Source of the DNA: Gonapodya prolifera JEL478
Taxonomy: Eukaryota; Monoblepharomycota; Monoblepharidomycetes; Monoblepharidales; Gonapodyaceae
Direction of reading: 5' to 3'
Assembly (NCBI GenBank): GCA_001574975.1
Contig: KQ965753.1
Location: 124,001-188,000, forward strand
Length of the DNA: 64,000 nt
The notes beneath the pieces are model-generated. The model saw only the letters and a program-made list of their open reading frames with translations, was not told the DNA's origin and ran no database searches. Shown here piece after piece: positions 33,251 through 45,560 of this stretch. Positions within the stretch are counted from its first letter, which is position 1; each line of letters begins with the position of its first letter. The position numbers and the translations under genes were made by a program.

Positions 33251-34769
33251 ATGTCGCACATTCCCGCATCCTCCGGCCTCGCAAACTCAGACGAAATCGT
33301 TCGTGCGCGCACAGACGTTGCCGTCCCCTTCCGCGACCTTGTGCCACCACCTGGTCACCCGCGCATCGCAGGCTTGTGCACCCACACTGCCCTTTCGTGG
33401 ACTGACGATCGCCGCAAGATTCCGCAACTGAAATGGCTGATCGACCGGATCGAGGCCAAGAATCTCCCACCGTACAAAGGATTCACGACCGACGGAGTCG
33501 TTCGAAAGGGCGTGTACGACCTCTCCAACCTCGACGAGGGCGCTCCCACGCTCGAGGCGGCCACCAAAGTGCGCGCCCTGCTTTCCATTCTCCCAGGCGC
33601 CGCCAAAACCGCTGTCTACTCCGGCCCGGTGACGGACGACTCCTTCCGCCTCTGGTCCAACCCCGAGCTGTACATCAACCCCGGCGGCCTCCGACTCGAC
33701 GACCAGCCCTCCGCCGTGCAGACCGCCGTGCACAACGTCCTCAAGGCCAGTCTGAGCCCCGAGGGGTACGCCAAGACCTGGGCGTGCTGCCTCACAAACG
33801 GGTTCCTGGGCGAGCTCGTCGACGGCCGTGCCGTGCTCAACGAGCACTCGTACAACTTCCGCCTCTTTGGGTCCTCCCCGGACCCATCTTCCTACTCCGA
33901 CGACAGCGCCAAGCCCTGGGGATACACATTCTTCGGGCACCACCTGTGCCTCGCCGTCGTCTTTGTGGGTCGCCAGATGGTCATCGGGCCGTGCTTCATG
34001 GGCGCCGAGCCGGACGTGATCGACGAAGGACCGCACGCGGGGCTTCGCCTCTTTGAGTTCCAGGAGATGGCGGCGCTCAAGCTCATACAGAGCCTTCCCC
34101 CCGACTTGCAGGAGAAGGCGACGCTGTGCAAGTCCATGGACGGGAAGGATTTGCCACCGGGACGATGGAACCCCTTTGACGAGCGCCATTTGGGTGGCGC
34201 GAGGGAAGACAACCGCGTAGTTCCTTTCGGTAAGCTCACGCTTTACCCTTCCCCTCCACCTCACCACCCTCACCACCCCGCTCCCCCCTGCCTCCCACTA
34301 GAGGGTCTCCCCGTCTCCCAGATGCCCCCCACCGCGCGTGCCACAATCACATCCCTCTTCACCCACTTCAACGAATACTACCCCGCCCCGGTGCTCGAGC
34401 ATCGCGTGGCCGAGTTTGAGCGCCACCTGGACGAGACCTACTTTGCCTGGATCGGACCTCACGGGGACCACGACCCGTTTTATTATAGGATTCATAGCCC
34501 GGTGACGTTTTTGGAGTTTGATTTTCATTGTGGGAGTGAGTTTTGTTGGCTTGTGCCGCGTTGCGCGAACTGCCTCTTGAGTGCTGTCATGTATTCCTAT
34601 GTGATAACCCCGTCCGCCAGTCTTCCTCCTCAACACTACCCCCTCGCGATGCCACATACACACCGTGAGCCGGCTCCCCAACTGTGGGGACTATGGGAAG
34701 GCGCTACTCGAGTCGGCGGGGCACGGGAGTACCGGGAGTGGTGGGGAAGTGGCGGAGGCGGCTCTGTGA
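33251..34769 (+). CDS. DUF3500-family protein
   Basis: Exons 33251-34229, 34302-34535 and 34621-34769 join in phase to 453 aa. ATG 33251 (MSHIPASSGLANSDE) is preferred over upstream non-ATG frames. Family hallmarks are SLSPEGYAKTWACCLTNGFL, the WGYTFFGHHLCLAVVFVG block (GHHL), a GPCFMGAEP turn, GLRLFEFQEMAALKLIQSL, and near the end YYRIHSPVTFLEFDFHCG followed after the last intron by FLLNTTPSRCHIHTVSRLPN. DUF3500 proteins occur in fungi and bacteria and have no established function that I can name. No signal peptide or TM segment is seen, so it is probably cytoplasmic. The gene reads cleanly, in contrast to its ankyrin neighbours. Confidence 0.85.
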
Positions 34770-35054
34770 TGAATTAGTAACTGCGTGCAGGGAGGGGATG
34801 TTGTTGCATGTAGGTAGAGTGTATATGACGTGGAACAAATTGAAGTCATAACTGTCATGTAACTGCTCCCTCCAAGTTAATATGACGTGTGCGACCGAAC
34901 TCATTGATTCAAATAGGAGGCGATATAAGGCCAGCCGACTCCAACTCGATCATTAATATGCGCTGCATACCTAGGGGATCACATGGAATGGCGCATGCGG
35001 GAGGAGGAAGTACCTCGGTACGGATCATGACCATGGTACCCTACTACTCGTCAA

Positions 35055-36035
35055 CAATGTTTCATTCTGGCTCGAGAAATACTCGAACAGACTTCTGCAG
35101 AATGAAAACAAAATTGGCAGTGCGGGCTCGTGTAGTTCGCGACACTGGGGGAGGCAATAGTGTTTCGCGATCTGCTCGGAGATGGACGCAAAAAAACATG
35201 GCAGTCTTCGTCTTTTATCCTCGAGACAAACGCAGTATCGCTTGCTAGATAGCAAACAAAATGTGGTATCCCTGCTTCGTGCTACAGAGGTCAGTGATCT
35301 ACTTGGTGAAGTCAACAACAAAGTTTGAAAAAGTGTTTAGCCAGTGAAAGACACCAGTGCTTTGGCGCTTGTAATGTAACGGCCCACTGGAGCAAAAGCA
35401 CAAATGGTGATGTTCTAGCAAGCCTTGGGCACGGGGCAGGGTGAAGTAAGATTTAGCGAGTGAAACCGGGTCAATCTGTGGGCAAAGAAGGAGTCAAAAC
35501 ACTGATTTTCGTCACCGATTTCCCTTGAGTAGTCTTGGATTAATCATGCAGTTTGTCTCGGTGTCGCAGATCAAGTGTTCAGCTCGCAAACGGCCAAACA
35601 AAGAACATCCATCACTGCTACGACCCGTTACGGTAGTAATATCAACCTCCTTGGACTACAGTTTACCGCAGCAGTCAGCATCAATCAACAAGAAAAAACC
35701 AATCTCGACTTGTTACTGGTGACCGCGCTTGCCCTCATTGCTTCAGTCTGACTCGAGAAATACTCGCAGTCTTCTGGAGGCTGAAAACAGAACCGGAATG
35801 GCAGGCATATAATTCGGGAAATGAGGGGCGGGCAGAATGCTTATCCACCATCGCCAGATGACAAGCAACAAACTTAATTTGTCCCGTCTGAAGCCACGGA
35901 CGCCAGAAAAGTATCAGGTGAGTAACCAACAACATATGAAAGATACTTAGCCAGTGAAAGACCACTCTTCGGCGGTTGTAATGTAATAGTCGACTAAATC
36001 CAAATGCACGAATCAAGATGTTCTGCCAAACCTTT
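35055..36035. repeat. Degenerate tandem duplication (two units about 680 bp apart)
   Basis: Unit 1 (about 35055-35440) and unit 2 (about 35740-36035) share CTCGAGAAATACTCG, then a CTTCTG..G..TGAAAAC stretch, and later AGCCAGTGAAAGAC, TTGTAATGTAA and GATGTTCT in the same order. Identity is moderate, so the duplication is not recent. Unit 2 runs up to the 3' end of the ankyrin gene at 36055, so unit 1 may be a copied 3' flank. No coding potential was recognised. Confidence 0.55.
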
Positions 36036-36054
36036 GGAGGTACGCAGTGTGACG

Positions 36055-37347
36055 TCATATTTCCGATCTCGCGACATCTCGACCTACCGAATGCTGTTGC
36101 AGGAAGACTTCGACAGCTGCGACGTGGTTGCGGCGCACAGCAAAGTAAACAACTTCAGCCTGTGGCGCTTCACCTCCACGTCCCTTCAATGCATTGAACA
36201 GCGCGTTCAAAACACCTGCATGCCCGCGCGCCGATGCGGCTTCAAACATGTGGACGCAGAATGTGGCTCCTCGTTCCATTAAAAGATTGGCTGCCTCGGT
36301 GCGGCCCTCTTTGCACGCGGTGTCTAGACCTTCACACAGGGAAGCAATCGAGAAAGATGGGCGATCCAGGTCGGGATTTTGGTAATTGTCAAGTATCACT
36401 TTCAGAGGCTCCACATTGGTCCCTTTTGTAGCGAGACTGGGCAGGCAGGGATCGGCATCATTAAAGGAGACGGTCCTTGCCATTAAGAGAGCACTGGTGA
36501 TTGTCGAGACCGGCCCGTGTTGAACTGCCATACGCAGAGCAAGACATACTCCGTATTCAGGTCCCTCCGCCAGCTCTGTAAGCAGAAGCAATATCTCAAA
36601 ATGTCCCATTTTTGCTGCCGCGGGAATATGTGCTTCATTAAGCCACCTCCCAGCTCTGAATCCATCCTGGACGGTGGTGTGCCACATCTCTACGAATATC
36701 CTTGAGGCAGCAACATTCCCGTATTGGATTGAAAACGTCAGACAGGATTGTAACAAATGTTCGGTGAGGCGATTTGTCTCCCTGATCAATGTCCGTATGA
36801 AAATGCTACCAAGTTCTTTTTTGGAAATGCTCGTGAGGATGACGTTGTACCAGTCGTCATCTGTGATGGAGCCACCACCGGATATAACAAAATGGAAAAC
36901 TCCGCGGTTGGAGCTCGAACTGCATCCAACAAAAGTTGGCAATCCATTACAGATTCGTCGTCAAATCGTCGGTTTGTCGCCCCCCGACGACAAAGAAGGT
37001 TCATGGCATCAAGTTGACCGCCACGTATAGCTTGTGCGAGGGCAGTCGTGCTGACAAGCTCACCGTGAATTTTTACCGGTGTGTTGAAAGAATCTTTGCT
37101 CTTCTCCACCTGGTCACAGAGAATATCCAATACCATGTGATCGCCCCGAGAAGCCTCCGCGGAAAGCGCGTGTATTGGTGAGTCAAATTCTCTCAGAGCT
37201 CTCTCCGCGATTGATGTTGGTTGTTTGAACACATCGTAAAGCAATCGGTTGAGTGGAAAGTCTGCTTTCATTGCAGAAGAAGCCGATTCGGTGAATCAGC
37301 TCAGTAGGGAGGACGAGAAGCGGAAACTGCGGGAAGGGTGGATTCAT
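36055..37347 (-). pseudogene. F-box-like/ankyrin family member (about two frameshifts)
   Basis: From ATG 37347 the reading FPLLVLPTELIHRIGFFCNE begins the shared module. It continues in a second frame (DVFKQPTSIAERALREFDSP, then ankyrin LAQAIRGGQLDAMNLLCRRG) and in a third frame from about 36900, with further ankyrin-like helices (LNEAHIPAAAKMGHFEILLL; GRTEAANLLMERGA) to the stop at 36055. The shifts near 37255 and 36890 are single-base and have no intron signals. An intact product would be about 430 aa. It is probably a decaying paralog. Confidence 0.65.
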
Positions 37348-37445
37348 TCTGGAATGCGACGTTTGCTGTGGACACTTCAAAATGAAGCAACACCGTTCTA
37401 TCAATTTCGACGTATCGCAGGAATGGTTATTTGCGAAATTCTAAA

Positions 37446-39156
37446 TTATCGAATGTGTCGCCCTTCGCTCGCCAACCTCTCGAACCCATCCGTCCCGAGC
37501 CACACAGCGGCTGAAAGTTGCAACCACGCCACACGTTTTTGCACCGCACTTCCGTCGATGTGCGCTTCTTCGACTCGAGCATAGGGCGTCATCGTCTCCA
37601 ACCCATACTCGTTCCTCAACAAATCACGCAAGGGACCGGGGCCGTGGCCGGACACCACTGAAGCCTTGTTAATCAGTTCTTCGACAATCTCGCGAGGGAG
37701 TTCCACCATGACCATTCCTGCGGCTGCTTTTTGGGCATCCCGACCCGCGTTCCCCACCTCGTCGCGCAAAGGTTCGCACCCTCCCACGCCGTATCGTTCA
37801 GGTACTTGAAGACACGTGCAGGTCCACCCAGCGAGTCGAGGTAGGATATCGCCCGGGGGACGGCAAACCAGGTTGAGTAGTCGCGCGGGGCTTGCATCGC
37901 GCATTCCTCGACGAATCCCAGCTTGGAGTTATGCGATGTAATGGGGTGAGTGAGTGATTGAAGAGGTATCGGGAGGTGGGGAGAGGAGGAAGTTGAGCGA
38001 GCGTAGAAGACGGCGCATGATGTGGGTGTGAAGCACCACTGATCGGATTTTAAATTGTGACGAGGGAGGGATGGCAAGAAGTCTACAAGGTAGTGCGTAC
38101 TGCGATAGCGAGAAGACTCACTTTATGCATGTTTGCTGTATAATAGTCCACCTCCCACGATGTCACATCCACTTTTGTTTGTCCAGGTCCGTGTGCACCG
38201 TCGACAAAGATCTCCAATTGCTCATCGACACCCTCTTCCTTGCACGCCCTCCTCGTTTCCTTTGCCAGCGCTGCTACGTCATACTTTATAGCATTCTCAG
38301 ACGCGATATGGTCCAGCACAACGAGTCGGACGCGACGCCCAGGATGGGCGTGTATGGCTGCTCGGAGGTGGAAGGACCATTTCGCGAGTGTTACTTCGGG
38401 GGAGAGTGTGGGAAACGGTAGGGGAATAGCGACGGTTGTGGCTCCCGCGCGGGTGCAGTGGGCTTCGAGTTTATATCTGGCCCAGTTGTAAGTAGTATCA
38501 ACGTCGTCATCTGAGGGGATCGCTTTGAGAAAAACTGAAACATGGGAAAAACCTACTTAACAGACGCAAAAGTTGACGACTGCTGAATCACCAAATCGCC
38601 CTTTGCGCACTTTTTTTCCACGAAATCCCACATGACCCGATGGGCGACGATGGCGCCCCCGGTGGTTGCATTATCAATGAATGCGACCTGGAAGGGAGAA
38701 TATCACACATGTAATTAATGGGATTTAGCATACGGGCACCGTCGACGTATACGTACTGTTTCAAAAGGTGCTCCGATGAGTTTAGCAACAGCTTTCCTGC
38801 TCTCGACGAGGAGGGTCTGGGTTCGTTTGAGCCAGAACTGGTCGGGGTTTTGATACCATTCTTTCCTCAGCTAATCATGCAAATATGTTTCTGACAACGC
38901 TGTTGTTATTGAAAATCATGGAGCTTCGCCGCCTCACCTTGTCAGCGTACTCCACAACGGTGAGCGGTGACGCCCCGAAGCTTCCATTGTTCAAGTTCAT
39001 AAAACCGTTGTCGGAGCGGAGATGCGAAAAGTCTTTGCGAAGTAGTGGACGGCCGAATACGGGTTGAGTCTATGATCAGCGAACGATCGTGAGAATGGAT
39101 GGAAACGAGGAAGTCCGAGGAAAATATGAGTGACTACTTACAGACGTGTTCTCCAT
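37446..39156 (-). CDS. Class V aminotransferase, isopenicillin-N-epimerase-like (one frameshift)
   Basis: The exons are ATG 39156 (short), 39060-38937 (GFMNLNNGSFGASPLTVVEY), about 38873-38756 (QNPDQFWLKRTQTLL), about 38692-38572 (FIDNATTGGAIVAHRVMWD), about 38540-38118 and about 38067-37446. The fourth substantial exon holds VLDHIASENAIKYDVAALAK, the PLP aspartate region FVDGAHGPGQ, and DYYTANMHK, whose Lys is the expected PLP Schiff-base lysine right before the donor. The order fits fungal isopenicillin N epimerase-like, PLP-dependent enzymes. In the last exon the reading shifts by one base near 37770 (after YLNDTAWEGA), then continues MVMVELPREIVEELINKA to 37446. A TATA-like TATATATA lies near 39258. 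Substrate unknown. Confidence 0.7.
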
Positions 39157-39249
39157 GCTCGATGTTGTGTCGCGGCCCGTTAGAGACGGGGAGCTCTCCG
39201 AATCCACAGCCACCGCCAGCAATTCGTCGTCAACTCTCCAACACAGTGC

Positions 39250-39270
39250 CGTGCCGTTGTATATATATCA
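39250..39270 (-). promoter_or_regulatory. TATA-like box for the aminotransferase gene
   Basis: On the minus strand the stretch TGATATATATACAACGG lies about 100 bp upstream of ATG 39156, a plausible TATA position given a short 5' UTR. Confidence 0.35.
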
Positions 39271-40262
39271 ATTGGCTCAAGTCAGTGGCACGGTAACCAA
39301 AGCGCACTTGGGAGCGTGCCCGGAAGAGGTGAGGTTTATGCGCTGCGTCCACTTCCCACGGAGCTCACGGAGAGATCGCGGGCTGTCTGTGACAATCGCG
39401 TCGCACAAAATGTGTCTGCATGGATGTCTGGCGCACAAATCCGGTGATCGACTTGGTACTCCGTGCTCACTGGCGATCCCCAATACGTCGCGTTCAACAA
39501 CCCCACCAACCCCGTTCGCAGCGCAGCGCCGCTTTCGGGCCCAGGGAGTGGCCGCGCTCGACATATTGGGTACCCAACAATAGAGCCGAGTCATATGGTT
39601 TTCATTTTTGAATTCACGGTCGCAAAAGCTCCGTGCAACTTATGTTGTTTTTACTCTTTGGCACCTGTACAGCGTACTGACGAGCGGGCGGCCTTGCCAC
39701 TCGCATCCGAGCTGCACACGCCTAATTTTGCTACGTGAATTGCATCGAACTGGCGGTGAACTGTCTACAGCGCGAGAAAAGTGTCAGTTCCCAGCTTCTC
39801 GAAGGGTGGCGGAACGGCTGTACCACTCTCTGTGGAGCTAGGAAATGGCGTTTACGAGAGCATTTTGGCAGTAGCGCCGTCCCCGCCACGCAAATCTCCT
39901 CTAAAACAGTAATAAGCAGCCCTGAGGCCCGACCGCCAGGTTGCCAGCTCTGCCGCCCACCGCCGAGTGTTGGAAAATGCGTCGAACATAATTCAAAGTT
40001 GCTACCCACCATCCCCCACGCCCTAATACTCATGAAAGTGGATTCAATAGTTTGAACTTCCATTGCTCTCTGCACCCTACGTGGTCACGAGCCCGACACT
40101 ACCGATTCCGGCAAGCATCAATGGGCAATGTCGCCATATCGTCCACCATCGGTGCAACAAAGAATCAAATAACATCTTGTACATAGGTTTTTGTGCTATT
40201 ATTGCAGGGCGCTCTTTCAAAGTGATGCATTCCAACAAATAATCACTCGCTATTGTGCTCTC
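39271..40262. other. Intergenic, no gene assigned
   Basis: Open frames occur on both strands, but none has domain, splice or paralog support. Confidence 0.35.
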
Positions 40263-42096
40263 CTAGAGCGTACAAAATTCCTTGATATCCCCTTCTCTTT
40301 GCATGGCTTTTCCTCGTAGAGCTCCGAGACGACCTCCGTTCTTAAGCAGGAACTTCACTGAGCGTAACATGTACGCCTCCACTGCCGCAATGAGGGCAGC
40401 ATCATCGCAGTCGTGGAGGTCCGCCATCGGTTTCCTCTGGCAGCCGACGGCTAAAACCTTCTTCAGCGTTGTAACATTGCTTTCACTCGCTGCAAGGGTT
40501 AGGAGCTTTGCCGCAGCCAGCGCCACCAAAGAGTCCGCATCGCCAAATCCTAGAATGGCTCCGCAAGATGACTGGTGTATCCTTCAGAGACAGTGTCCCA
40601 AAATTCACTCCAATTGTAGGTAGAACGTATCTCTTTCCAGAGATGGAGTAAAGTGATTTCGACTGCGCCTGTGTGCCCCGCCCTCGTGGCATTGAGGAGC
40701 ATCATATCTGGATCTACTTGAATCGTACCAAGCTGATGAAGATCGAAGAGCACTTTCACAATGCGTGTGCACGCACGTCGACTTGTGGCTCTGATCACTC
40801 AAACATCAGACGCCACAAACGCATCCGGGACGAGTGAAATGATAGTCCGCAGGAGCTCCGCCCACCAACGCCGCTCTGCAACTACAAGTGCCTCCCGCGC
40901 CTGCGCTCGGCTTGCAGGGTTGCGATCCAGGAGATGTCTGACGGTTGAGATGTGATTGAACCGAGGGGTGGGCAATAAAAAGCCCTTTTCGGGAATGGGT
41001 TCTCCCTGTTTCTCCAGAATGTCAAACTTGACCTCCAGCATATCAGTCTTCCCGCATTTCGCTGTGAGGTTGAAATGGTCAGAAGTGAACCGAACTCCTT
41101 GATCTACCAAAAGCTTTGCAGCGTCAACTTTTCCATCACAGCACGCGGTGCCAAGGGCTGTTGAGATCCAAGAGTTCGATAGGGAGGTCTCCAGGTCGAT
41201 GTTGCACTTGGCATAATGGTTGAGGAGTGCACAAAGTGCCTCGACTTCGTCATAGTACCTGTGGGCCGTATCGGGTAATGATTTCTAGGGACAACTTGTC
41301 TCGACCATCCAATCCATCCTTCATTTCCGTGACTATGTCCACGATCTCAATATGTCCATTTCGGGCCGCCGCAATGGCAGCTTCGTTCCAACTTCCCTCG
41401 AATTCCACCGTGTCACCAAACCCCAGCTCCCGGATCACGGTGACTACATCAAGGTTTCCAGCCTCAGCGAAAGAAGCAGCAATCGAGATCGTCGCTATTT
41501 AGGTGGTGCATAGCATTTACAGCCTCGAAGACAGCTACGCCAAGGTTTACAATGGCGGCTGCAACGACGGCGAGCGATTGCCGCTCAAATAGAAACAGGA
41601 GCCCGCCATTATCCACAGCCACAAGATAAAGGTACTCGAGGTCTGGAGCCCTGGCCGCTTCCTTTATCAGCTCGTAATCCCATTGCTCGCGGTAGTCAAA
41701 AATGCGATGTGTCGCCCCCCACGAAAAGAGCAGCTTCACCACGTCCAGGTGACGGGCTCGAACCACCCTTACAAGCGCCGAACAACCGAAGATGTCCTCG
41801 TCCTCAGTCGGTGGGAGGATCACCGGTTTGTCGAAGTGCGTGACGTGTTTGCAAATAATGTCGATGACATGGAGGTCACCCCGAACAGTCTCTGCACCGA
41901 GAGCATGTTCTGGGGATGAAAAATGACATAGGGCTCTAGCACTAAAGATTGAGGAGTCTGGAAGATGGCAGCCAGTCTCTCTGTTGCGGGATTCCACCGG
42001 AAATGCAAACCGATAGTCGCTGGCGAAGAGGCCCACACGACCGATGAGCTCGGGAGGTAGGGAGAGAAGACGAAACCGTTGGAGATGGAGGCCCAT
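40263..42096 (-). pseudogene. F-box-like/ankyrin family member (several breaks)
   Basis: From ATG 42096 the reading RLLSLPPELIGRVGLFASDY is the shared module, followed by ARALCHFSSPEHALGAETVR and ankyrin-type helices (RARHLDVVKLLFSWGA). The homologous reading changes frame near 41460, continues NEAAIAAARNGHIEIVDIVT, shifts again before 41110, then meets an in-frame TGA at 40799. Beyond it the same frame continues with more ankyrin-like helices (TRAGHTGAVEITLLHL). The final piece (ALIAAVEAYMLRSVKFLLKN) ends at 40263. At least three disruptions make it a probable pseudogene of a long ankyrin protein, about 600 aa if intact. Confidence 0.65.
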
Positions 42097-42223
42097 CAGC
42101 CCGTAAGGGAAAAGTGGAGGTCTTAGTGAGGTCGTTGCGTTTTAAGCGAACACGTTGAAACGAAATCAGCAGCAGACTGACCATTCATCCACCGGTAAAT
42201 ATTTCAACACTTTGCGCAATCCG

Positions 42224-45216
42224 ATGACTCCCCCACCGTCGACCCTTCGCGGGGACTCCCGGATGCCCACATACCACCCGACCTCCCCACGTCCTTCGCC
42301 CATGGTCCACGCGGAGCCGCGGAGCGGCGCCGGTTCACTCGCGAAGCTCGCTCTCGTTCATCACTCGGACCCCAAGGAGCTTCGCGGAAAAGACATTCGG
42401 TCTTCTGCTGGAACGGGTGCTGGTGCCGGGGGTAGAGCGGGCTCTGCGGTGTCTGGAGCGGCGTTGGCGGCTGCGACGGGGACGGGGACGACAATGAAAC
42501 GCGACAGCAAGCGAAACGCTCGCGAAAAAGAAAAAAGTGCTCGTGGAGGAAGCGGCTCAAGTGTTGGGAGGGACGTTCAGAGAACGTTCGTCCTGGAGAG
42601 TGAGTATCAAATCAATGTCGAACAACAGACGACGTCCCTCTGAAAAGGCGAAGTAGACCAGCGAAAAACTCAGCAATGAAGAAATTTTGAGTTCACCATG
42701 ATGGCGGTTATGGTTCAGCTTCTTTAACTGGGCTACTTTCCTTTCAACCGCACTCACTGCACACAGAACTCCCCCCCAACGCGCTTCCACCTCTTGGCGC
42801 CGACCCGGACTCCGACTCAGATTCGATAACGTACGAAGAAATACCTCTTGAGGACTTTGTCGATGACCCAAGCCTCGACGCACCCGATCTGACACGATAC
42901 GACGAGGACCTGGAGCAGGCGGTAAGGAACGTGCAGGAGCGGGAACTCGTGCGAGGTACTGTCGAGCTCCATTCCACCACACTCAAACTGTCGATTAATC
43001 TCAAAATTTTTCCGCCTACAGCCGTGCCCACGGCATCCCACTCCACATCCCCGTCGCCCCCACCAACGGCCTCCGTGACGCGCATTCCGGAAGTTATCGA
43101 CGACTTTGTCCGCAACTTCCTTTACAAAAGGGGAATGAAGAAGACATTGGACACGTTCCAGGTCGGTGGACGTCACCCGTCTATTTGGATGAAAGCGACC
43201 CACTCTGCCATCTTTTCTTCAGAACGAATGGTACGACCTCCTCCACCTCCCAGCCGCGCTCGCTGCTGCCGCAGCTGGCGCCACGTCCGGTTCGGCCGAG
43301 GACACACCAGCCGTGAACCCGCTTGCGGAGCTAGACCTGGAAGTCGTGCCGGACGTGTACGCCCAGCTGGAGCGGTACAGGGACGAGTTGGAGCGGTGGA
43401 GGGAGAAGGCGATGGAAAGGGGCGAAGTCGCTGAGTGAGTGCTGTTAGAGGTGTGCTGGCCGTGTGGCTTCCGCCACTCATCACTCCACACCACCAGCCG
43501 CGCCCTGGCAACATTCTCCCGCCTACGGCACTCACTGCACCACCACCGTATGCACCACCGGCGCGTACTTCAAGAAAAGGCCCTGCTCGTCAAGCAGCTT
43601 GCCGCAACGCAGAAGCAGGTGGAAGAGGCCAAGGCCGATGCTGACGCGTGGAAGCGGAAGGCCGAGGAAAAGACAAGGGAGGCCGCCGTGGCGGGGGCGG
43701 AGAGGGAGAGGTTGAGAGCCACGGTCGAGAAGGGAGCAGGTGTGAATGCAGTTTTGGGTGAGAGTAGGGTCAAGCAGGTAGGGGGGGGTGAGAGGGAGAG
43801 GAAGGAAGATAAGGGAAGGCAGCAAGCCGGAAAGACCAAAGGTGAGACGGGGTTGTTCCAGCTCCCGACGACGTGCGAAGTTAATTGAAATGAACCGCGC
43901 AGGAGGTCAAGCCAAACCCGGTCCGCCCGCCAAACCATCCACCACCGCCACACCAGCACCCCCCTCTGAGCCCGCCCCACGCCCGCCTGCAGTCTTCCCC
44001 GCCCGAGACCTTCCGCTTCCCTACACTCTCCCCCTCCCGAACCTCCGGCTTCCTCTCGCCCCCGCAACCCGGATCCAAGCCCACGTGCACCCGCACCCAT
44101 ATGCCACCAAACCGGACTCCCCGACGTCGACTCCTGTCCGCCTCGCGTACCACCCACGTCGGGACGTGCTAGCGTCGGCGAGTAAAGCCGGGTGGGCCGT
44201 GTGGGGCGTCAAGGAGACGGCAGAGGGGGGAACTAAGCGTGTGGAGAAGGCCGTCGAGGGCGAGGAGGCGTGTGATGCTGTGGGGATGAATGGGAGGTAA
44301 GTCGGCCCTGTGTGAAATGCGAGGTGCAATGTAGTTAAAGAGCTCAACACCCAAGGTTCCCCCACCTCGCCACCGCGCACGCCACTGGATCCTCGGGCGT
44401 CGTCAAAGTATGGGACCTCGCCGCGGCCGCCCCTGCCGGGTCAGGTTCCAGCGGGGACCCCGTGGCGGCCGTCCTGCGACTTGCGAGGCCCGCGACGTGT
44501 CTTGCGTACCACGCGGGCGGGGAGTTGATGGCTGTGGCGGAGGCGGGCGGCGCGGTGAGGGTGTGGGATGTTGCGAGGTGGGTTGGGGTGTGGAACGTGT
44601 CTCGGGCGTCGTTGACGCAACGCAACATCCCCCCAACAGGTCGGCCCCCCACACAACCCCGCCCCCCACCTCCCACTCCCTCAACTCCCTCTCATTCCAT
44701 CCCACCTCCCCGCTCCTCCTCACCACATCCCCCTCGGGCACGGTCTCGCTCATCGACCCGCGCATTCCCATCGTCGTGCGGTCGTGGGATCTTGGTGAGG
44801 CGTGTGATGATGGGGCGTGGCGGTGGGATGGGGGGACGGTTGTGGGTGTGGGCAGGGGGGGTGGGAGGGTGTGGGATGTGAGAGCGGGTGGGGTTGTGGT
44901 GGGGTGGACGTGGCAGGAAAGGGAGCAAGACGGCAAGGACGGGGCAAGGGCATGTGTCGCGTGGGACGGCGCGGGAGGTGTGCTTGTGGGAAGCGGTGGA
45001 GGCGGCGTCGTCGAGATGTGAGTTCCTCCCCTTCCCCTTTTGCTCCCCCACCCTGTCACAGCGCCCTCCCCCTACAGCTACGACCCCACCACCTCCACCT
45101 TCCACCCCTCGATCCCGCTCCCACTGCTCACGGGGACTCTGACGTCTGTGTGTGTGGCGAGGGGTGGCGGGTGGGTCGTTGTGGGGGATGATGAGGGGGG
45201 TGTTACGGTTATGTAA
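42224..45216 (+). CDS. SPAG16: SPAG16/PF20-like flagellar central-pair WD40 protein
   Basis: There are nine exons: 42224-42599, 42767-42955, 43022-43161, 43223-43434, 43498-43757, 43903-44296, 44356-44577, 44640-45017 and 45078-45216. All are in phase, giving about 769 aa. After a disordered N-terminus, residues about 140-190 carry YEEIPLEDF and YDEDLEQAVRNVQE. Residues about 205-240 carry IPEVIDDFVRNFLYKRGMKK (LisH-like) with NEWYDLL. Residues about 275-285 carry VPDVYAQL. A coiled coil with HHHRMHHRRVLQEK follows. Each has a direct counterpart in SPAG16 (YEEIPDDNF, VPEVIEDFLCNFL, SEWYELI, FHRMHHKRIVQEK). The C-terminal half is WD40-like (WDLA, VWDVAR, WDLG, VWDVR) but unusually Gly/Pro-rich and divergent. 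PF20/SPAG16 links the central-pair microtubules of motile flagella. The exon 5-6 junction is the least certain. Confidence 0.85.
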
Positions 45217-45560
45217 ATTGTGAGTGGAGGGGCGGGGCGGAGAGCGGAGGTGGGGTGTGTTGAGGAGGTTTGGGGATGGTGAGGGCTTGGGGGTACGGTG
45301 TATGGAGGTGATCGTTGGACCATGAAGATTGCTCAAGGTTCTGTGCCCAACACCGCACGGGCTAGTGCGATCATGGCACTGAAACTCGGATAGAAATGCA
45401 GAGTGTATTAGTGTACAAGTCAATAACAAGGCATTCGTCTACTCGTGGTGTAATGTCGGAGACCTTCCTTCCTTCCTTCCAGCTAGCTCACGCCAGGGCA
45501 GCGGCCGCCAACCTTATCAACCCCAGATGGAGAATAAATAGCCCACAGCCCGTACTGTTC

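Noticed and set aside
33287-34276. A 329-codon minus-strand frame opposite DUF3500
   Set aside because: DUF3500 on the plus strand has family motifs, in-phase introns and an ATG; the antisense frame has none.
44403-45429. Long minus-strand frames with runs of Pro, Thr and His
   Set aside because: They mirror the Gly-rich WD40 exons of SPAG16 on the plus strand; composition is typical of antisense to Gly codons.
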